Notes: generated from the sequence alone by a model not told the origin. A DNA stretch of 64,000 nucleotides from Roseovarius nanhaiticus (GCF_900156535.1 NZ_FTNV01000001.1:1550001-1614000), one strand, 5' to 3'; counted from the stretch's first letter, positions 18,039 to 26,794 are shown. Numbers and translations are program-made.

Positions 18039-19442
18039 ATGACACAAGCGGCACGTATCGGCATTTACGGCCTCGGCACGATGGGCAGCGCATTGGCGCT
18101 GAACATGGCCGAACAGGGCTTTGACGTTGCTGTCGCCAATCGTGAGGCCGACTGGCTGCCGGCGTTCATGTCCGAGGCGGGCGATCTTGCCCGGCGCCTG
18201 CACCCACACGAGACTCTGGAAGCCTTCGTCGCGGGCTTGGCCCTGCCGCGCATCATTCTTTTCATGATCCCCTCGGGCGCGCCAATGGATGCGATGATCG
18301 AGGCGGTTCTGCCGCTGCTGTCGCCCGGGGACACGATCATCGACGGCGGCAACGCCGATTTCCACGCCACCCGCCGCCGCAATGCGGACCTTTCCGCGCG
18401 CGACATTCACTTCGTCGGGATGGGGGTCTCGGGCGGTGAGGCCGGGGCGCGGCACGGTCCCTCGATGATGGTGGGCGGCAGCGATCACAGCTGGGCACAG
18501 CTGGGACCCATTCTTACAGCCATCGCCGCGCGTCACGAGGGCGATCCCTGCGCCGCGCATCTGGGCCCGGACGGTGCCGGTCATTTCGTCAAGACGGTGC
18601 ATAACGGCATCGAGTACGCCGACATGCAGGTCATCGCCGAGATCTACGGTCTCATGCGCTATGGCCTCGTGCGCGCCCCGCACGAGATAGGCGAGGCCTT
18701 CGCGCGGTGGAACGCGGGCCCGCTGCGCTCATACCTCACCGAGATCACCGCCGAGCTTCTGGGCTACCGCGATCCCGTGACGGGGCACCCTGCGATCGAC
18801 GTGATCAAGGACGCTGCCGGCCAGAAGGGCACCGGGCGCTGGACAGTGATCGAAGCCGTGCGGCTTGGTCAGTCGGCCAGCATGATCGACGCGGCCGTGG
18901 CGGCGCGGAGCTGGTCCTCGGAAAAACAGACGCGCGTCGCGATCGAGGGGGCCCTGGGCGGCGCGCGCAGTGCGCTGGATCTGGGCGAGGACGTGCTGGA
19001 GCGAGCTTTTCTGGCCGCACGCATCCTGTGCTACGCGCAGGGCTTTCGCATTCTGAAAGCGGCGAGCGAGGAATATGGCTGGAGTCTCGATCTCGCGCGC
19101 ATCGCCGAAATCTGGCGCGCGGGCTGCATCATCCGCTCGGACCTTCTGGACGACATCGCGCTTGCGTTTCACCAGGATCTAGAAGGCGGCCAGCTCATTC
19201 TCGCGCCCGCTATGGCCTCCGAGCTGGAGCGCACCATCCCCGCGCTGCGCCGCACCGTCGCGGCGGCGGTCACCGGCGGTCACGCGGCCCCGGCGCTGAG
19301 TGCCGCCATCGGCTGGTTCGACACCATGCGTCAAGGTCGGGGCACAGCCGATCTGATCCAGGCACAGCGCGATTTCTTTGGCCATCATGGGTTTGAAAGA
19401 CTTGGTGAGGCGGGATCGCATCATGGGCCATGGTGGGACTGA
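18039..19442 (+). CDS. gnd: 6-phosphogluconate dehydrogenase, decarboxylating (NADP+)
   Basis: 467 residues, the standard long form. It oxidises and decarboxylates 6-phosphogluconate to ribulose 5-phosphate with NADP+. The dinucleotide motif is GIYGLGTMGSALA near residues 8-20, substrate binding is at IDGGNADFHATRRR and VGMGVSGGEAGARHGPS, and the catalytic Lys is in GHFVKTVHNGIEY. The C-terminal domain continues to GSHHGPWWD, with the conserved QRDFFGHHGFER. There is an AGGGGGAG site just before the ATG. The dispersed repeat follows directly, between this gene and convergent hrpB. Confidence 0.95.
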   Translation: MTQAARIGIYGLGTMGSALALNMAEQGFDVAVANREADWLPAFMSEAGDLARRLHPHETLEAFVAGLALPRIILFMIPSGAPMDAMIEAVLPLLSPGDTIIDGGNADFHATRRRNADLSARDIHFVGMGVSGGEAGARHGPSMMVGGSDHSWAQLGPILTAIAARHEGDPCAAHLGPDGAGHFVKTVHNGIEYADMQVIAEIYGLMRYGLVRAPHEIGEAFARWNAGPLRSYLTEITAELLGYRDPVTGHPAIDVIKDAAGQKGTGRWTVIEAVRLGQSASMIDAAVAARSWSSEKQTRVAIEGALGGARSALDLGEDVLERAFLAARILCYAQGFRILKAASEEYGWSLDLARIAEIWRAGCIIRSDLLDDIALAFHQDLEGGQLILAPAMASELERTIPALRRTVAAAVTGGHAAPALSAAIGWFDTMRQGRGTADLIQAQRDFFGHHGFERLGEAGSHHGPWWD

Positions 19443-19452
19443 CCGGCGCCGA

Positions 19453-19482
19453 CGGGATTTGAGTATTTTTGCCAAGATGAAC
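19453..19482 (-). repeat. Dispersed 3'-end repeat, copy 3
   Basis: GGGATTTGAGTATTTTTGCC followed by AAGATGAA. It is the reverse complement of the copy at 39222-39250 and identical over nearly the whole length. It lies 10 bp after the gnd stop and 13 bp before the hrpB stop. Confidence 0.8.
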
Positions 19483-19495
19483 GGGGGCGGACGCG

Positions 19496-21937
19496 CTATT
19501 TGCGCGGCTTGGCGCGCAGGGTGGGGTCTGCCTGGCTTGGGTCTTCGGGCCAGGGGTGGCGCGGGTAGCGCCCGCGCATATCGCGCCGCACATCGGCATA
19601 GCTGTTGGCCCAGAAGCCGGGAATGTCCATCGTGGTCTGCACCGGACGCTGCGCGGGCGACAGGAGCGTGACGCGCAGCGGCGTATGGCCCACCATGGGA
19701 TGTGTGGTCTGGCCGAACATTTCCTGGAGGCGCAGCTGAATTTCGGGCGGGTCGGTGTCATAGTCGATGGGTATGCGGCGGCCTAGAGGCGTGGTGAAAT
19801 GGGCGGGTGCCAGCGCGTCGAGCGATTGCATCTGTTGGTAGTCGAGCTGCGCGCGCAGCGCCTCCAGAATGTCGAACCGGCGCCATGCGGCCGCGCTGCG
19901 GGTGCCTTGCAGGAAGGGCAGCAGCCAGTCCTCGAGCCTGTCCATCAGGGCCGCGTCGCTCATCTCCGGCAGGTCCATGCCGGCGGCGCGCCCCAGCGCC
20001 ACGCGCGCGGCAAAGCGGCGGGCGGCATCCGTCCAGACGAGGCCCATCTCGCGCACACCGCCCAGCATGGCGCGCGTCATGGCCTCCAGCGGCGCATCCT
20101 TCCATTGGCGGTCATCGAGAACGAGCGCGCCGTAGCGCTCTTGCTGGCGTGCCGTCACGCGGCCCTCGCGGCGCGACCAGGCGCAGATGTCGTGCCAGTG
20201 GATGCGGTCGGCGTAGAGGCCGCGCAGCTGCGCCTCCGAGATCGGGATCGCCTGCCGGATGCGCGCCTCGCGCGGGTTGCCGTCGGTATCCGTCACCACG
20301 ATCAGGCGCTGGCCTGCCAGCGGATCCTCGGCGCTCAAAACAGCGCCCTTGCCGCCTGAGAGAAGGTAGCGCGGCGCCTCGCCCGAGCGGCGCAGCCCGA
20401 TGCGGTCGGGATAGGCGATGGCGGCCATTTCAGCGTCGCTTAAATCGGAGTGCTGCGCCGGTTTGGCCGCGCTGGCGAGGCGGCGCGCGGCTTGGGCAAT
20501 GCGCGCCAGCACCGCGCGGCTGGGCGCGTGGGGGTGCGGCCCCTTGGGCCTGCGGATCGCGGCGAGGCGCAGGCCCAAATCGGCGGGGGCGCTGCGCGGC
20601 AGGGGATCACGCTCTGACAGGAGCGCGGCGAGGGGTGCCGCCTCGGGGCCCGCCAGCGCCAGCATATGCGCAAGGCGCGGATGCAGCGGCAACGCGGCCA
20701 GGCTGCGCCCGTGATCTGTGATATGCCCTGTCTCATCGAGTGCGCCCAGCATGGCCAGCAGCGCCTGCGCCTCGGCATAGCTGCCGGGGTTGGGCTGTGT
20801 CAGCAGCGGCAGCGCCTCGGGCGCCGCGCCCCAGAGCGCCAGTTCCAGTGCGAGCGGGGCGAGGTCCGCCGCCTCGATCTCGGCCGGGGGGAAGGCGGGC
20901 AGGGCGCCTTCTTCGCCGCGGGTCCAGAGGCGGTAGCAGGTGCCCGGCGCCACGCGTCCCGCGCGGCCCTGGCGCTGGGTCGCCTCGGCACGGCTCACCG
21001 GCTCGGTCACGAGGCGGGCCATCCCGGCGCCCGGATCGAAGCGCATGCGCCGCGCGCGGCCGCCGTCGATGACCACGCGCACATCCTCGATCGTCAGTGA
21101 GGTTTCGGCGATCGAGGTGGCGAGCACGATCTTGCGCCTGGCCGGGTCGGGCGCGATGGCCGCGTGCTGGGCTTTAAACTCCATCGCGCCGAAGAGGGGA
21201 CGCAGGACGCAGTCCGCGCCGATTCGCGGCGCCAGCAGCCCCTCCAGCCGGCGGATCTCGCCCTCGCCGGGCAGAAAGATCAGCACGCCGCCCTCCGTTT
21301 CGGCCAGCGCCTCGCAGGTCACATCGGCCAGCGCCGCCTCCAGCCGCTGCGCCTTGGGGCGGGGCCGGTCCAGCCAGCGGGTCTGGACCGTATAGGCGCG
21401 CCCCTCGCTGGTGATGAGCGGCGCGTCCCCCATGAGCGCCGCCACCGGCGCCGCGTCCAGCGTGGCGGACATCGCCAAGAGCTGCAGATCGGGGCGCAGC
21501 GCGCCTGCAATTTCGAGGCAGAGCGCGAGGCCCAGATCGCCGTCGAGGCTGCGCTCGTGAAACTCGTCGAAGATAACGGTGCCAATACCCGTAAGCTCGG
21601 GGTCGGATTGAATGCGCCGGGTCAGGATGCCGGTGGTGACCACCTCGATCCGCGTCGCCTTGCCGGTGCGCGCCTCTCCGCGCACGCGGTAGCCGACAGT
21701 GCCGCCCACCTCCTCGCCGAGGCTCTGGGCCATGCGCTCGGCTGCGGTGCGCGCGGCCAGGCGGCGCGGCTCCAGCATCACGATGCGGCCGGGGGCGAGG
21801 CCCGCCTCCATCAACGCCAGCGGCACGCGGGTTGTCTTGCCCGCACCGGGCGGCGCCTGCAGCACGGCGCGCCCCCGGCTGCGCATGGCGTCCAGAAGGC
21901 GCGGCAGCGCCTCGTCGATGGGCAGCGGCTCGGCCAT
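19496..21937 (-). CDS. hrpB: ATP-dependent helicase HrpB
   Basis: 813-residue DExH-box helicase. Walker A is PPGAGKTT (residues 29-36), Walker B is DEFHER (124-129), and motif III is SATLDAAPV. Motif V/VI is TSIAETSLTIEDVR and then QRQGRAGRVAPG. The C-terminal HrpB domain is complete, with a tail of basic residues. Family members are RNA-type helicases; a defined cellular role for HrpB is lacking in most bacteria. Length matches the family. The start lies one base from the DUF3108 stop on the same strand, so the two are probably co-transcribed. Confidence 0.95.
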   Translation of the reverse strand: MAEPLPIDEALPRLLDAMRSRGRAVLQAPPGAGKTTRVPLALMEAGLAPGRIVMLEPRRLAARTAAERMAQSLGEEVGGTVGYRVRGEARTGKATRIEVVTTGILTRRIQSDPELTGIGTVIFDEFHERSLDGDLGLALCLEIAGALRPDLQLLAMSATLDAAPVAALMGDAPLITSEGRAYTVQTRWLDRPRPKAQRLEAALADVTCEALAETEGGVLIFLPGEGEIRRLEGLLAPRIGADCVLRPLFGAMEFKAQHAAIAPDPARRKIVLATSIAETSLTIEDVRVVIDGGRARRMRFDPGAGMARLVTEPVSRAEATQRQGRAGRVAPGTCYRLWTRGEEGALPAFPPAEIEAADLAPLALELALWGAAPEALPLLTQPNPGSYAEAQALLAMLGALDETGHITDHGRSLAALPLHPRLAHMLALAGPEAAPLAALLSERDPLPRSAPADLGLRLAAIRRPKGPHPHAPSRAVLARIAQAARRLASAAKPAQHSDLSDAEMAAIAYPDRIGLRRSGEAPRYLLSGGKGAVLSAEDPLAGQRLIVVTDTDGNPREARIRQAIPISEAQLRGLYADRIHWHDICAWSRREGRVTARQQERYGALVLDDRQWKDAPLEAMTRAMLGGVREMGLVWTDAARRFAARVALGRAAGMDLPEMSDAALMDRLEDWLLPFLQGTRSAAAWRRFDILEALRAQLDYQQMQSLDALAPAHFTTPLGRRIPIDYDTDPPEIQLRLQEMFGQTTHPMVGHTPLRVTLLSPAQRPVQTTMDIPGFWANSYADVRRDMRGRYPRHPWPEDPSQADPTLRAKPRK

Positions 21938-21938
21938 G

Positions 21939-22670
21939 CTACTCGCGCGTCATCGAGGCGGTGCCGTAGGCGGATTTGACCGACAGCGCCTCGGCCCGCA
22001 TCTCCCCGCCCTGGGAGGTGTAGGTGACGGTAAAGGGATAGACCGTCTGGCGCTTCATCTCGGAGGCGGAAAACCCGGCAAGACGCGTGTAGGCGCCGGT
22101 GCAGGTGGCGCCCGACCCGGTCATGCCGCCGCCCGTCATGGCAAGGCGCGATCGCCGCTGGCCATCGAAGATGACCACGTCATATCGGCAGATGCCCGCT
22201 GCGGGCCGGACGCGCAGCACGCCCCAGAGTGCGGTCAGCGGATCGACCGTGCCGCGCTGCTGCGCCGGGTCGAGCGCGCCCGGATCGGCTGCCACCTCGG
22301 CCATCACGCTGCCGCCCGTCAGGCGCGGCACGCCGCCCTCGTAGCTGAGTTGGGCAGTGCTGCTGCGGCTGCCGGTATCGATCTTTTCGTCATAGCGCCG
22401 GGGGGCGAGCGCGCCGTTTCGGATGCGCCCGGTGGCGCTGAGGCGAAAGCCCGCATCGGCGATGCGCCCGATCCCGCTGGCCGAAAAGAGGCCGGTAACC
22501 GCATAGGCGCCGTCCCGCTCGCGGGCGGCGAATTGCATCTTGCCCACCGGCAGGCCCAGCAGGCGCACGTCATAGGTCACGGCGGTATCCTCGGCCCGCA
22601 GGGGCAGGGCGAGCCAGATCAGCGCGGCCAGAAGGCCGAGCCGGGCAGGGATGGCGGCGGGATGTGTCAT
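21939..22670 (-). CDS. DUF3108 domain secreted protein
   Basis: 243 residues with an N-terminal Sec signal (residues about 1-26, ending LPLRAEDT), then a beta-rich domain typical of DUF3108: VTYDVRLLGLPVGKM, followed by YDEKIDTGSRSSTAQLSYEGG, DPLTALW and CRYDVVIFDGQRRSRL. Predicted periplasmic or outer-membrane-associated. Starting at 22670 places the signal at the N terminus and gives a GGAG site nine bases upstream. It is divergent from meaB and followed by hrpB. Function unknown. Confidence 0.82.
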   Translation of the reverse strand: MTHPAAIPARLGLLAALIWLALPLRAEDTAVTYDVRLLGLPVGKMQFAARERDGAYAVTGLFSASGIGRIADAGFRLSATGRIRNGALAPRRYDEKIDTGSRSSTAQLSYEGGVPRLTGGSVMAEVAADPGALDPAQQRGTVDPLTALWGVLRVRPAAGICRYDVVIFDGQRRSRLAMTGGGMTGSGATCTGAYTRLAGFSASEMKRQTVYPFTVTYTSQGGEMRAEALSVKSAYGTASMTRE

Positions 22671-22769
22671 CGGGTCTCCGGAGGTCAGGAACGACTGCGG
22701 TTGGACTGGACAAATCCCGGCCCGGCGCGGCAGATAGGGGGCGAGGCGGGGACAAGGGCAAGGGCAATC

Positions 22770-23774
22770 ATGAGCATCGACATTGCACAGCTTGAGCGCG
22801 GGATTGTCAAAGGGGATCGGCGGGCGCTGTCGCGTGCGATTACCCTGGTCGAGAGCACACGCCCCGATCACCGCGCCATGGCGGCTGAGCTGGTCGAGGC
22901 GCTCAAGGGCGCGGACGGCGTGGATCGCCAGGCGCTGCGCATCGGGCTGTCGGGCACGCCGGGGGTCGGCAAGTCGACCTTCATCGAAGGATTCGGCGGC
23001 ATGCTGACTGGGCAGGGCCTGCGCGTCGCGGTCCTCGCGGTCGATCCCAGTTCGGCCCGCTCGGGCGGCTCGATTCTGGGCGACAAGACACGCATGGACC
23101 GGCTCAGCCGCGATCCGAACGCCTTCATCCGGCCCTCGCCCAGCCAGACGCATCTGGGCGGCGTCGGTCGCCGCTCCCGCGAGGCGGTGGCGCTGTGCGA
23201 GGCGGCTGGCTTCGACGTGGTGCTGATCGAGACGGTCGGGGTGGGCCAGTCAGAGACGGTGGTGGCCGAAATGTCGGACCTTTTCGTCCTCTTGCTGGCG
23301 CCTGCGGGCGGCGACGAGCTTCAGGGCGTCAAGCGCGGGATCATGGAGATCGCTGACATTATCCTGATCAACAAGGCTGACGGCGATTTGAAATCCGCCG
23401 CCAGCCGCACCTGCGCCGACTATTCTGGCGCGCTGCGCCTCTTGCGCAAGCGCCCGCAGGATCCCGAGGGCTTTCCCAAGGCGATGATGGTTTCGGCCCT
23501 CGAAGATACCGGCATGCAGCCGGCTTGGGGGGAGATGCAGGCGCTGACCAAGTGGCGCCGTGAGAACGGCCATTGGGACGCCCGGCGGGCCGCGCAGGCG
23601 CGCTACTGGTTCGGCGAGGAAGTGCGCCAGGGGCTGCTGTCCCAGCTTGCCACGCCCGAGGCGCGCGCCGCGATGGAGGAACTGGGCGCCGCCGTGGCTG
23701 AGGGGCGCACCACACCTGCCATCGCGGCGAGGGAGCTGCTCGAGCGGATCGGCGCGGGCGTTTGGAACGGGTGA
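22770..23774 (+). CDS. meaB: Methylmalonyl-CoA mutase-associated GTPase MeaB
   Basis: 334-residue G3E-family P-loop GTPase that guards and reloads the cobalamin cofactor of methylmalonyl-CoA mutase or ethylmalonyl-CoA mutase. The P-loop is GTPGVGKS (residues 62-69), followed by AVDPSSARSGGSILGDKTRM. Switch-II-like DVVLIETVGVGQSET and base-specificity LINKAD are both intact. The ATG at 22770 has AGGGCA upstream and gives the family length; a long open frame upstream belongs to the antisense strand of DUF3108. Together with mce at 6.2 kb it points to methylmalonyl-CoA or ethylmalonyl-CoA metabolism. Confidence 0.94.
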   Translation: MSIDIAQLERGIVKGDRRALSRAITLVESTRPDHRAMAAELVEALKGADGVDRQALRIGLSGTPGVGKSTFIEGFGGMLTGQGLRVAVLAVDPSSARSGGSILGDKTRMDRLSRDPNAFIRPSPSQTHLGGVGRRSREAVALCEAAGFDVVLIETVGVGQSETVVAEMSDLFVLLLAPAGGDELQGVKRGIMEIADIILINKADGDLKSAASRTCADYSGALRLLRKRPQDPEGFPKAMMVSALEDTGMQPAWGEMQALTKWRRENGHWDARRAAQARYWFGEEVRQGLLSQLATPEARAAMEELGAAVAEGRTTPAIAARELLERIGAGVWNG

Positions 23775-23810
23775 GGGGCGCTGCCCCTCCGCCGCTGCGC
23801 GGCTCCTCCC

Positions 23811-23866
23811 CGGGATATTTCCAGGCAAGAAGAAGGGTGTCTTTTCTTCTTGCCGAAAAATATCCT
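23811..23866. repeat. Compound inverted copy of the dispersed repeat (hairpin)
   Basis: A perfect 11-bp inverted repeat (GGCAAGAAGAA at 23824-23834, TTCTTCTTGCC at 23844-23854) with a 9-nt loop. An outer arm pairs GATATTT with AAATATC. The element is two half-copies of the 3'-end motif in opposite orientation. It lies 37 bp after meaB and may act as a transcription terminator or mRNA-end stabiliser ahead of rpmB. The rest of the 278-bp meaB-rpmB gap has only a small GGTCTT/AAGACC hairpin at 23989-24002. Confidence 0.65.
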
Positions 23867-24052
23867 CGCCGAAGGCAAGAATCTCTTTTGGCGGGCCCTG
23901 AATTGGCCGGGGCGCCACTTGACGGGCCGGGCGATTCCGCCTATTCACCGCCAACGGAATTTCGGGCGTCGCTGCGGCGGCGTCACGTGGTCTTTGAAGA
24001 CCGCTTCAATACGGGCCGACTGGCCTTCACCTAATAAGACGAGGATGACACC

Positions 24053-24343
24053 ATGTCGCGCCGCTGCGAATTGACCGGAAAAGGCCCGATGGTTGGCAAT
24101 AACTCCAGCCACGCCAACAACAAGACCAAGCGTCGTTACCTGCCGAACCTGAACGACGTGACGCTTCAGTCCGAAGCGCTGAACCGCGGGATCAAGATGC
24201 GCATTTCGGCTCATGCCCTGCGCAGCGTCGATCACCGGGGTGGCCTGGACGCTTTCCTGGCCAAGGCGAAGGATGTCGAGCTGTCGCCTTCGGTCTTGAA
24301 GGTCAAAAAAGAAATCGCCAAGGCGCTGGCCGCTTCGGCCTGA
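24053..24343 (+). CDS. rpmB: 50S ribosomal protein L28
   Basis: 96 residues. [28 protein letters not shown] contains the L28 signature (C-x-L-T-G-K and V-x-x-G-N-x-x-S-H-x-x-x-K-T-K-R-R), and the middle segment RFLPNL-type sequence appears as [14 protein letters not shown]. This long form with a C-terminal helical extension is usual in Alphaproteobacteria. It is monocistronic: a leader of about 278 bp and a clear terminator downstream. The ATG is preceded by a GAGGATGAC site. Confidence 0.97.
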   Translation: MSRRCELTGKGPMVGNNSSHANNKTKRRYLPNLNDVTLQSEALNRGIKMRISAHALRSVDHRGGLDAFLAKAKDVELSPSVLKVKKEIAKALAASA

Positions 24344-24370
24344 TCCGCCTCGTGTGTGATGTTTTGGATA

Positions 24371-24398
24371 GGCCCTGCCGATTGCGGCGGGGCCTTTT
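24371..24398 (+). terminator. Rho-independent terminator of rpmB
   Basis: GGCCCTGCCG and CGGCGGGGCC arms (one G-T wobble) with an ATTG loop, then TTTT. It starts 28 bp after the rpmB stop. Confidence 0.85.
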
Positions 24399-24467
24399 GC
24401 ATGGCATCTTGCCTGCACGCGCGCCTTCGGGACTTTACTCGGCTCATTCTCAAACCAGATATTGTTC

Positions 24468-24809
24468 ATGAGAGTGTCGCGTCATCCCATCATCGCAACG
24501 ATATTGGCGCTTGCGCTGATTGCCACCGCGCCAGCGCTTGCGCGCAGTGCGCCTTGGGTGGCCGGGGTGATGACGATCTGTACCGGGACTGGGCCCATGC
24601 GCATCGCCGTCGATGCGACGGGTGCGCCCGTGGGTCCGGCCCATGTCTGCCCCGATTGTGCTTTGGCCGCGCTGGGCGGCATTCTGCCGGATATCACAGA
24701 GATATCGGCTTTCGCTGGCACGCCTGTGCAAGCCGCCGCACTGCCACTCGTATGGTATAGGTCAAGCACGGCTTGGCCGCGTGCGCGTGCGCGCGCGCCG
24801 CCAAGTTGA
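24468..24809 (+). CDS. DUF2946-like secreted protein
   Basis: 113 residues with a Sec-type signal peptide (RHPIIATILALALIATAPALA), then a short domain with ICTGTG and HVCPDCAL, giving three Cys in ICTG and CPDC. This pattern and the position next to a PCu(A)C chaperone match DUF2946-like proteins, often found in copper-related loci. The C-terminal tail is Arg/Pro-rich. The ATG at 24468 is used; a TTG six bases earlier is less likely. Periplasmic copper handling is inferred from the neighbour and the Cys/His residues. Confidence 0.6.
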   Translation: MRVSRHPIIATILALALIATAPALARSAPWVAGVMTICTGTGPMRIAVDATGAPVGPAHVCPDCALAALGGILPDITEISAFAGTPVQAAALPLVWYRSSTAWPRARARAPPS

Positions 24810-24863
24810 GCGTAGCGCACGTCGATCACGTTAAAATTCTTATTCAAATGAGGAGGTGACTCA

Positions 24864-25361
24864 ATGTCCTTCACACTTCGTAGCCTAGCTGCAAGCGCGG
24901 CCCTTTTTGCGGCAACGCCCGCGTTCGCCGCCGATATCATGGTCGAGGATGCCTATGCGCGCAGTGCTGCGCCCACGTCCAAGACCGGCGCCGCTTTCAT
25001 GCAGATCATCAACCACGGCGAGGCCGACCGGCTGATTGGCGCCGCCTCTCCGGCGGCTGACCTCGTGCAGCTACATACTCATGTAGAATCGGGGGATGGC
25101 GTCATGAGCATGGTCCACGTCGAGGAGGGGTTCGAGCTGCCCGCCGATGGAACGCTCAGTATGCAGCGAGGCGGAGCGCATGTGATGCTGATGGGTCTGA
25201 CTGCCACACTGGAGCAGGGGGACGTGATCCCCATCACGCTCAGCTTCGAAAAGGCAGGTGACATGACCGTCGAGGTCACCGTCGATCTTGAGCGTATGCC
25301 CAAAGAGGGCATGGACCACGGCAACGTGGATCAGGGCAGCGAGCAGAAGCAAAGCGAGTGA
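24864..25361 (+). CDS. PCu(A)C-type copper chaperone
   Basis: 165-residue periplasmic protein with a signal peptide (cut near AFAADIMVED). It belongs to the family that binds Cu(I) and supplies the CuA site of cytochrome oxidase. The metal motif is readable: His in QLHTHVESGDGVMSMVHV, then RGGAHVMLMGL with the paired His and Met. The C-terminal tail, MDHGNVDQGSEQ, adds a further His. A strong AGGAGGTGA site precedes the ATG. It is 54 bp after the DUF2946-like gene, so a two-gene unit is likely, and it sits close to the copper-linked buf operon. Confidence 0.92.
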   Translation: MSFTLRSLAASAALFAATPAFAADIMVEDAYARSAAPTSKTGAAFMQIINHGEADRLIGAASPAADLVQLHTHVESGDGVMSMVHVEEGFELPADGTLSMQRGGAHVMLMGLTATLEQGDVIPITLSFEKAGDMTVEVTVDLERMPKEGMDHGNVDQGSEQKQSE

Positions 25362-25372
25362 GAACCACATGG

Positions 25373-25401
25373 TCGCGGCCCCACCTGAACGGGGGCCGCG
25401 A
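25373..25401. terminator. Strong hairpin after the copper chaperone gene
   Basis: Perfect 10-bp arms (TCGCGGCCCC and GGGGCCGCGA) with an ACCTGAAC loop. It lies 11 bp after the chaperone stop and 80 bp from the cold-shock stop. There is no U run, so it may be a terminator of the Rho-assisted kind or a stabilising end. Confidence 0.5.
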
Positions 25402-25480
25402 TCCACGACATATCATAGGGTCAGGCGCACTACGACGCGTGGGCCCGATCTACGCGGCCTCGCGCTGGGATCGAATGTCC

Positions 25481-25687
25481 CTAAAGCAGCGACAGGTTCG
25501 CTGCCATCTCTCGACCGTCGCGCCCCTCCTCAAGGTCGAAGCTGACCTTCTGGTCATCGGCGAGCCCGGTCAATCCCGATCGCTCGACGGCAGATATATG
25601 GACAAAGATGTCCTTGCCGCCGCCATCGGGCGCGATGAAACCATAACCTTTTGTGGTGTTGAACCATTTCACGGTGCCTGTCGGCAT
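25481..25687 (-). CDS. Cold-shock protein (CspA family)
   Basis: 68-residue single-OB-fold RNA/ssDNA-binding protein. It contains TVKWFNTTKGYGFI, giving RNP1 as KGYGFI, and DIFVHI as RNP2. Length is standard. Preceded by a good AAGGAGAAGCGG site. Single gene, convergent with the copper chaperone gene, divergent from the ArsC-like gene. A perfect TTTGCAC/GTGCAAA inverted repeat lies between the two promoters. Whether it responds to cold cannot be told. Confidence 0.95.
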   Translation of the reverse strand: MPTGTVKWFNTTKGYGFIAPDGGGKDIFVHISAVERSGLTGLADDQKVSFDLEEGRDGREMAANLSLL

Positions 25688-25793
25688 TCCGCTTCTCCTT
25701 CCAGTCCGTCCTGCCGAGCAAAAGCCCAGCTGTTCAGCCGGAGCGACATGACCGCGTCAGTGCGGCCACATGGCGCCGGTCGCACAGATGATC

Positions 25794-25844
25794 TTTGCAC
25801 GGGCTGTGCAAAAATCAAGCAAAAGAGGCTGGCAACCGTGCAAA
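25794..25844. promoter_or_regulatory. TTTGCAC/GTGCAAA inverted repeat plus half-site
   Basis: TTTGCAC (25794-25800) and GTGCAAA (25806-25812) form a perfect 7-bp inverted repeat with a 5-bp spacer, and a further GTGCAAA lies at 25838-25844. It is in the divergent promoter region of the cold-shock and ArsC-like genes, so a symmetric-operator regulator is plausible. Confidence 0.45.
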
Positions 25845-25913
25845 ATGGCGCCTAGGCAGAGCAGGGTGGCGAAACGCCGCGCAGGACTCAGACGCAGAAA
25901 ACAGGTGGCATCG

Positions 25914-26231
25914 ATGCGGATTTTCGGGCTGAAGAATTGTGATACGTGCCGCAAGGCCGCCAAGGCGCTGCCGGAGGCAGAGTTGATTGATATCCGCGAG
26001 CATCCGCTGCCGGACGCTCTGCTGGCTAGAGCCCATGATACCTTCGGGGATGCGCTGGTGAACACCCGCTCGACCACGTGGCGGGGCCTGGATGAGGAGG
26101 AGCGTGCAGGTCCGCCATTGGACCTCATTCGCGCGCATCCGGCCCTGATGAAGCGGCCGCTGATCGAAGACGGCGATGAGCTCTACCTTGGCTGGACGCC
26201 GCAGGTTCAGGCGGCGCTCCTCTCCGCCTAA
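25914..26231 (+). CDS. ArsC/Spx-family thioredoxin-fold protein
   Basis: 105-residue protein of the ArsC/YffB/Spx family. MRIFGLKNCDTCRKA contains the redox CDTC motif (Cys9 and Cys12), and the C-terminal LMKRPLIEDGDELYLGW is the glutaredoxin-like domain signature, with the typical RP-[IL] pair. Members include arsenate reductases and proteins of unknown partner. The short length and the CxxC motif are more like YffB than a classical arsenate reductase. The last 4 bp overlap the stop of the DoxX gene on the other strand. Confidence 0.8.
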   Translation: MRIFGLKNCDTCRKAAKALPEAELIDIREHPLPDALLARAHDTFGDALVNTRSTTWRGLDEEERAGPPLDLIRAHPALMKRPLIEDGDELYLGWTPQVQAALLSA

Positions 26232-26794
26232 AGGCTGCTGGCCCCAGTTATGCGGCGCGCGGCCAATCGGTCCAGCGACAGAGGCCCCGCGCCCTTCAGC
26301 ACCATGACCAGCAGCAAGAAGACCCAGAGCGCACGCTGATCCATGATGATCGCGTCAGGCACCCGGTCGAACCATCGGCCCACGGCGTCCGGCTCGGCCC
26401 AGAGGCCGTGCCCGATCAGATCCGTCAGCGACTGCACGATGATGAAACCGATCATTCCAAGTGCGGCGAGCCGTGTGGCAAGGCCGATCACGATCAGCGT
26501 GGGCAGGATGAACTCTGCCCATGTTCCCGCCAGCACAACCGCGGTGTGCAGGAAAGTCAGCTGGCTGACGTCGTAGCCCGCCGCCTCCATCGCCTTGGGA
26601 AAGATCTGCGCATAGGCGCCGAGCGCGGGTTTGAAGAGGCCCAGAGCGCCGTCCCCCAGCTTGGTCAGGCCCGAAGCCCAGAAGTACCCGAAGAGGACCG
26701 CAGCAAAGAGAAAGCGCGCGACAAGGCCCAGCGAATCGCCTGCGCGATCCAGCGCAGCAGTTAGCGCCGTATAGCGCGCGGTCAGGGTGGTCAT
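26228..26794 (-). CDS. DoxX family membrane protein (bufferin operon, BufD-like)
   Basis: 188 residues, four predicted membrane helices: FLFAAVLFGYFWASG, FLHTAVVLAGTWAEFILPTLIVIGLATRLAALG, MIGFIIVQSLTDLI, and ALWVFLLLVMVLKGAG. This is the DoxX fold. In bufferin operons a DoxX-type protein is the usual fourth gene, and here its ATG overlaps the stop of the BufC gene by 4 bp. Its role in the system is unknown; a membrane redox or export role is inferred. 3' end overlaps the ArsC-like gene. Confidence 0.85.
   Translation of the reverse strand: MTTLTARYTALTAALDRAGDSLGLVARFLFAAVLFGYFWASGLTKLGDGALGLFKPALGAYAQIFPKAMEAAGYDVSQLTFLHTAVVLAGTWAEFILPTLIVIGLATRLAALGMIGFIIVQSLTDLIGHGLWAEPDAVGRWFDRVPDAIIMDQRALWVFLLLVMVLKGAGPLSLDRLAARRITGASSL

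Noticed and set aside
21699-22769. N-terminal extension of the meaB frame
   Set aside because: It runs antisense through the DUF3108 and hrpB genes; MeaB proteins start near the chosen ATG, which has a ribosome site.
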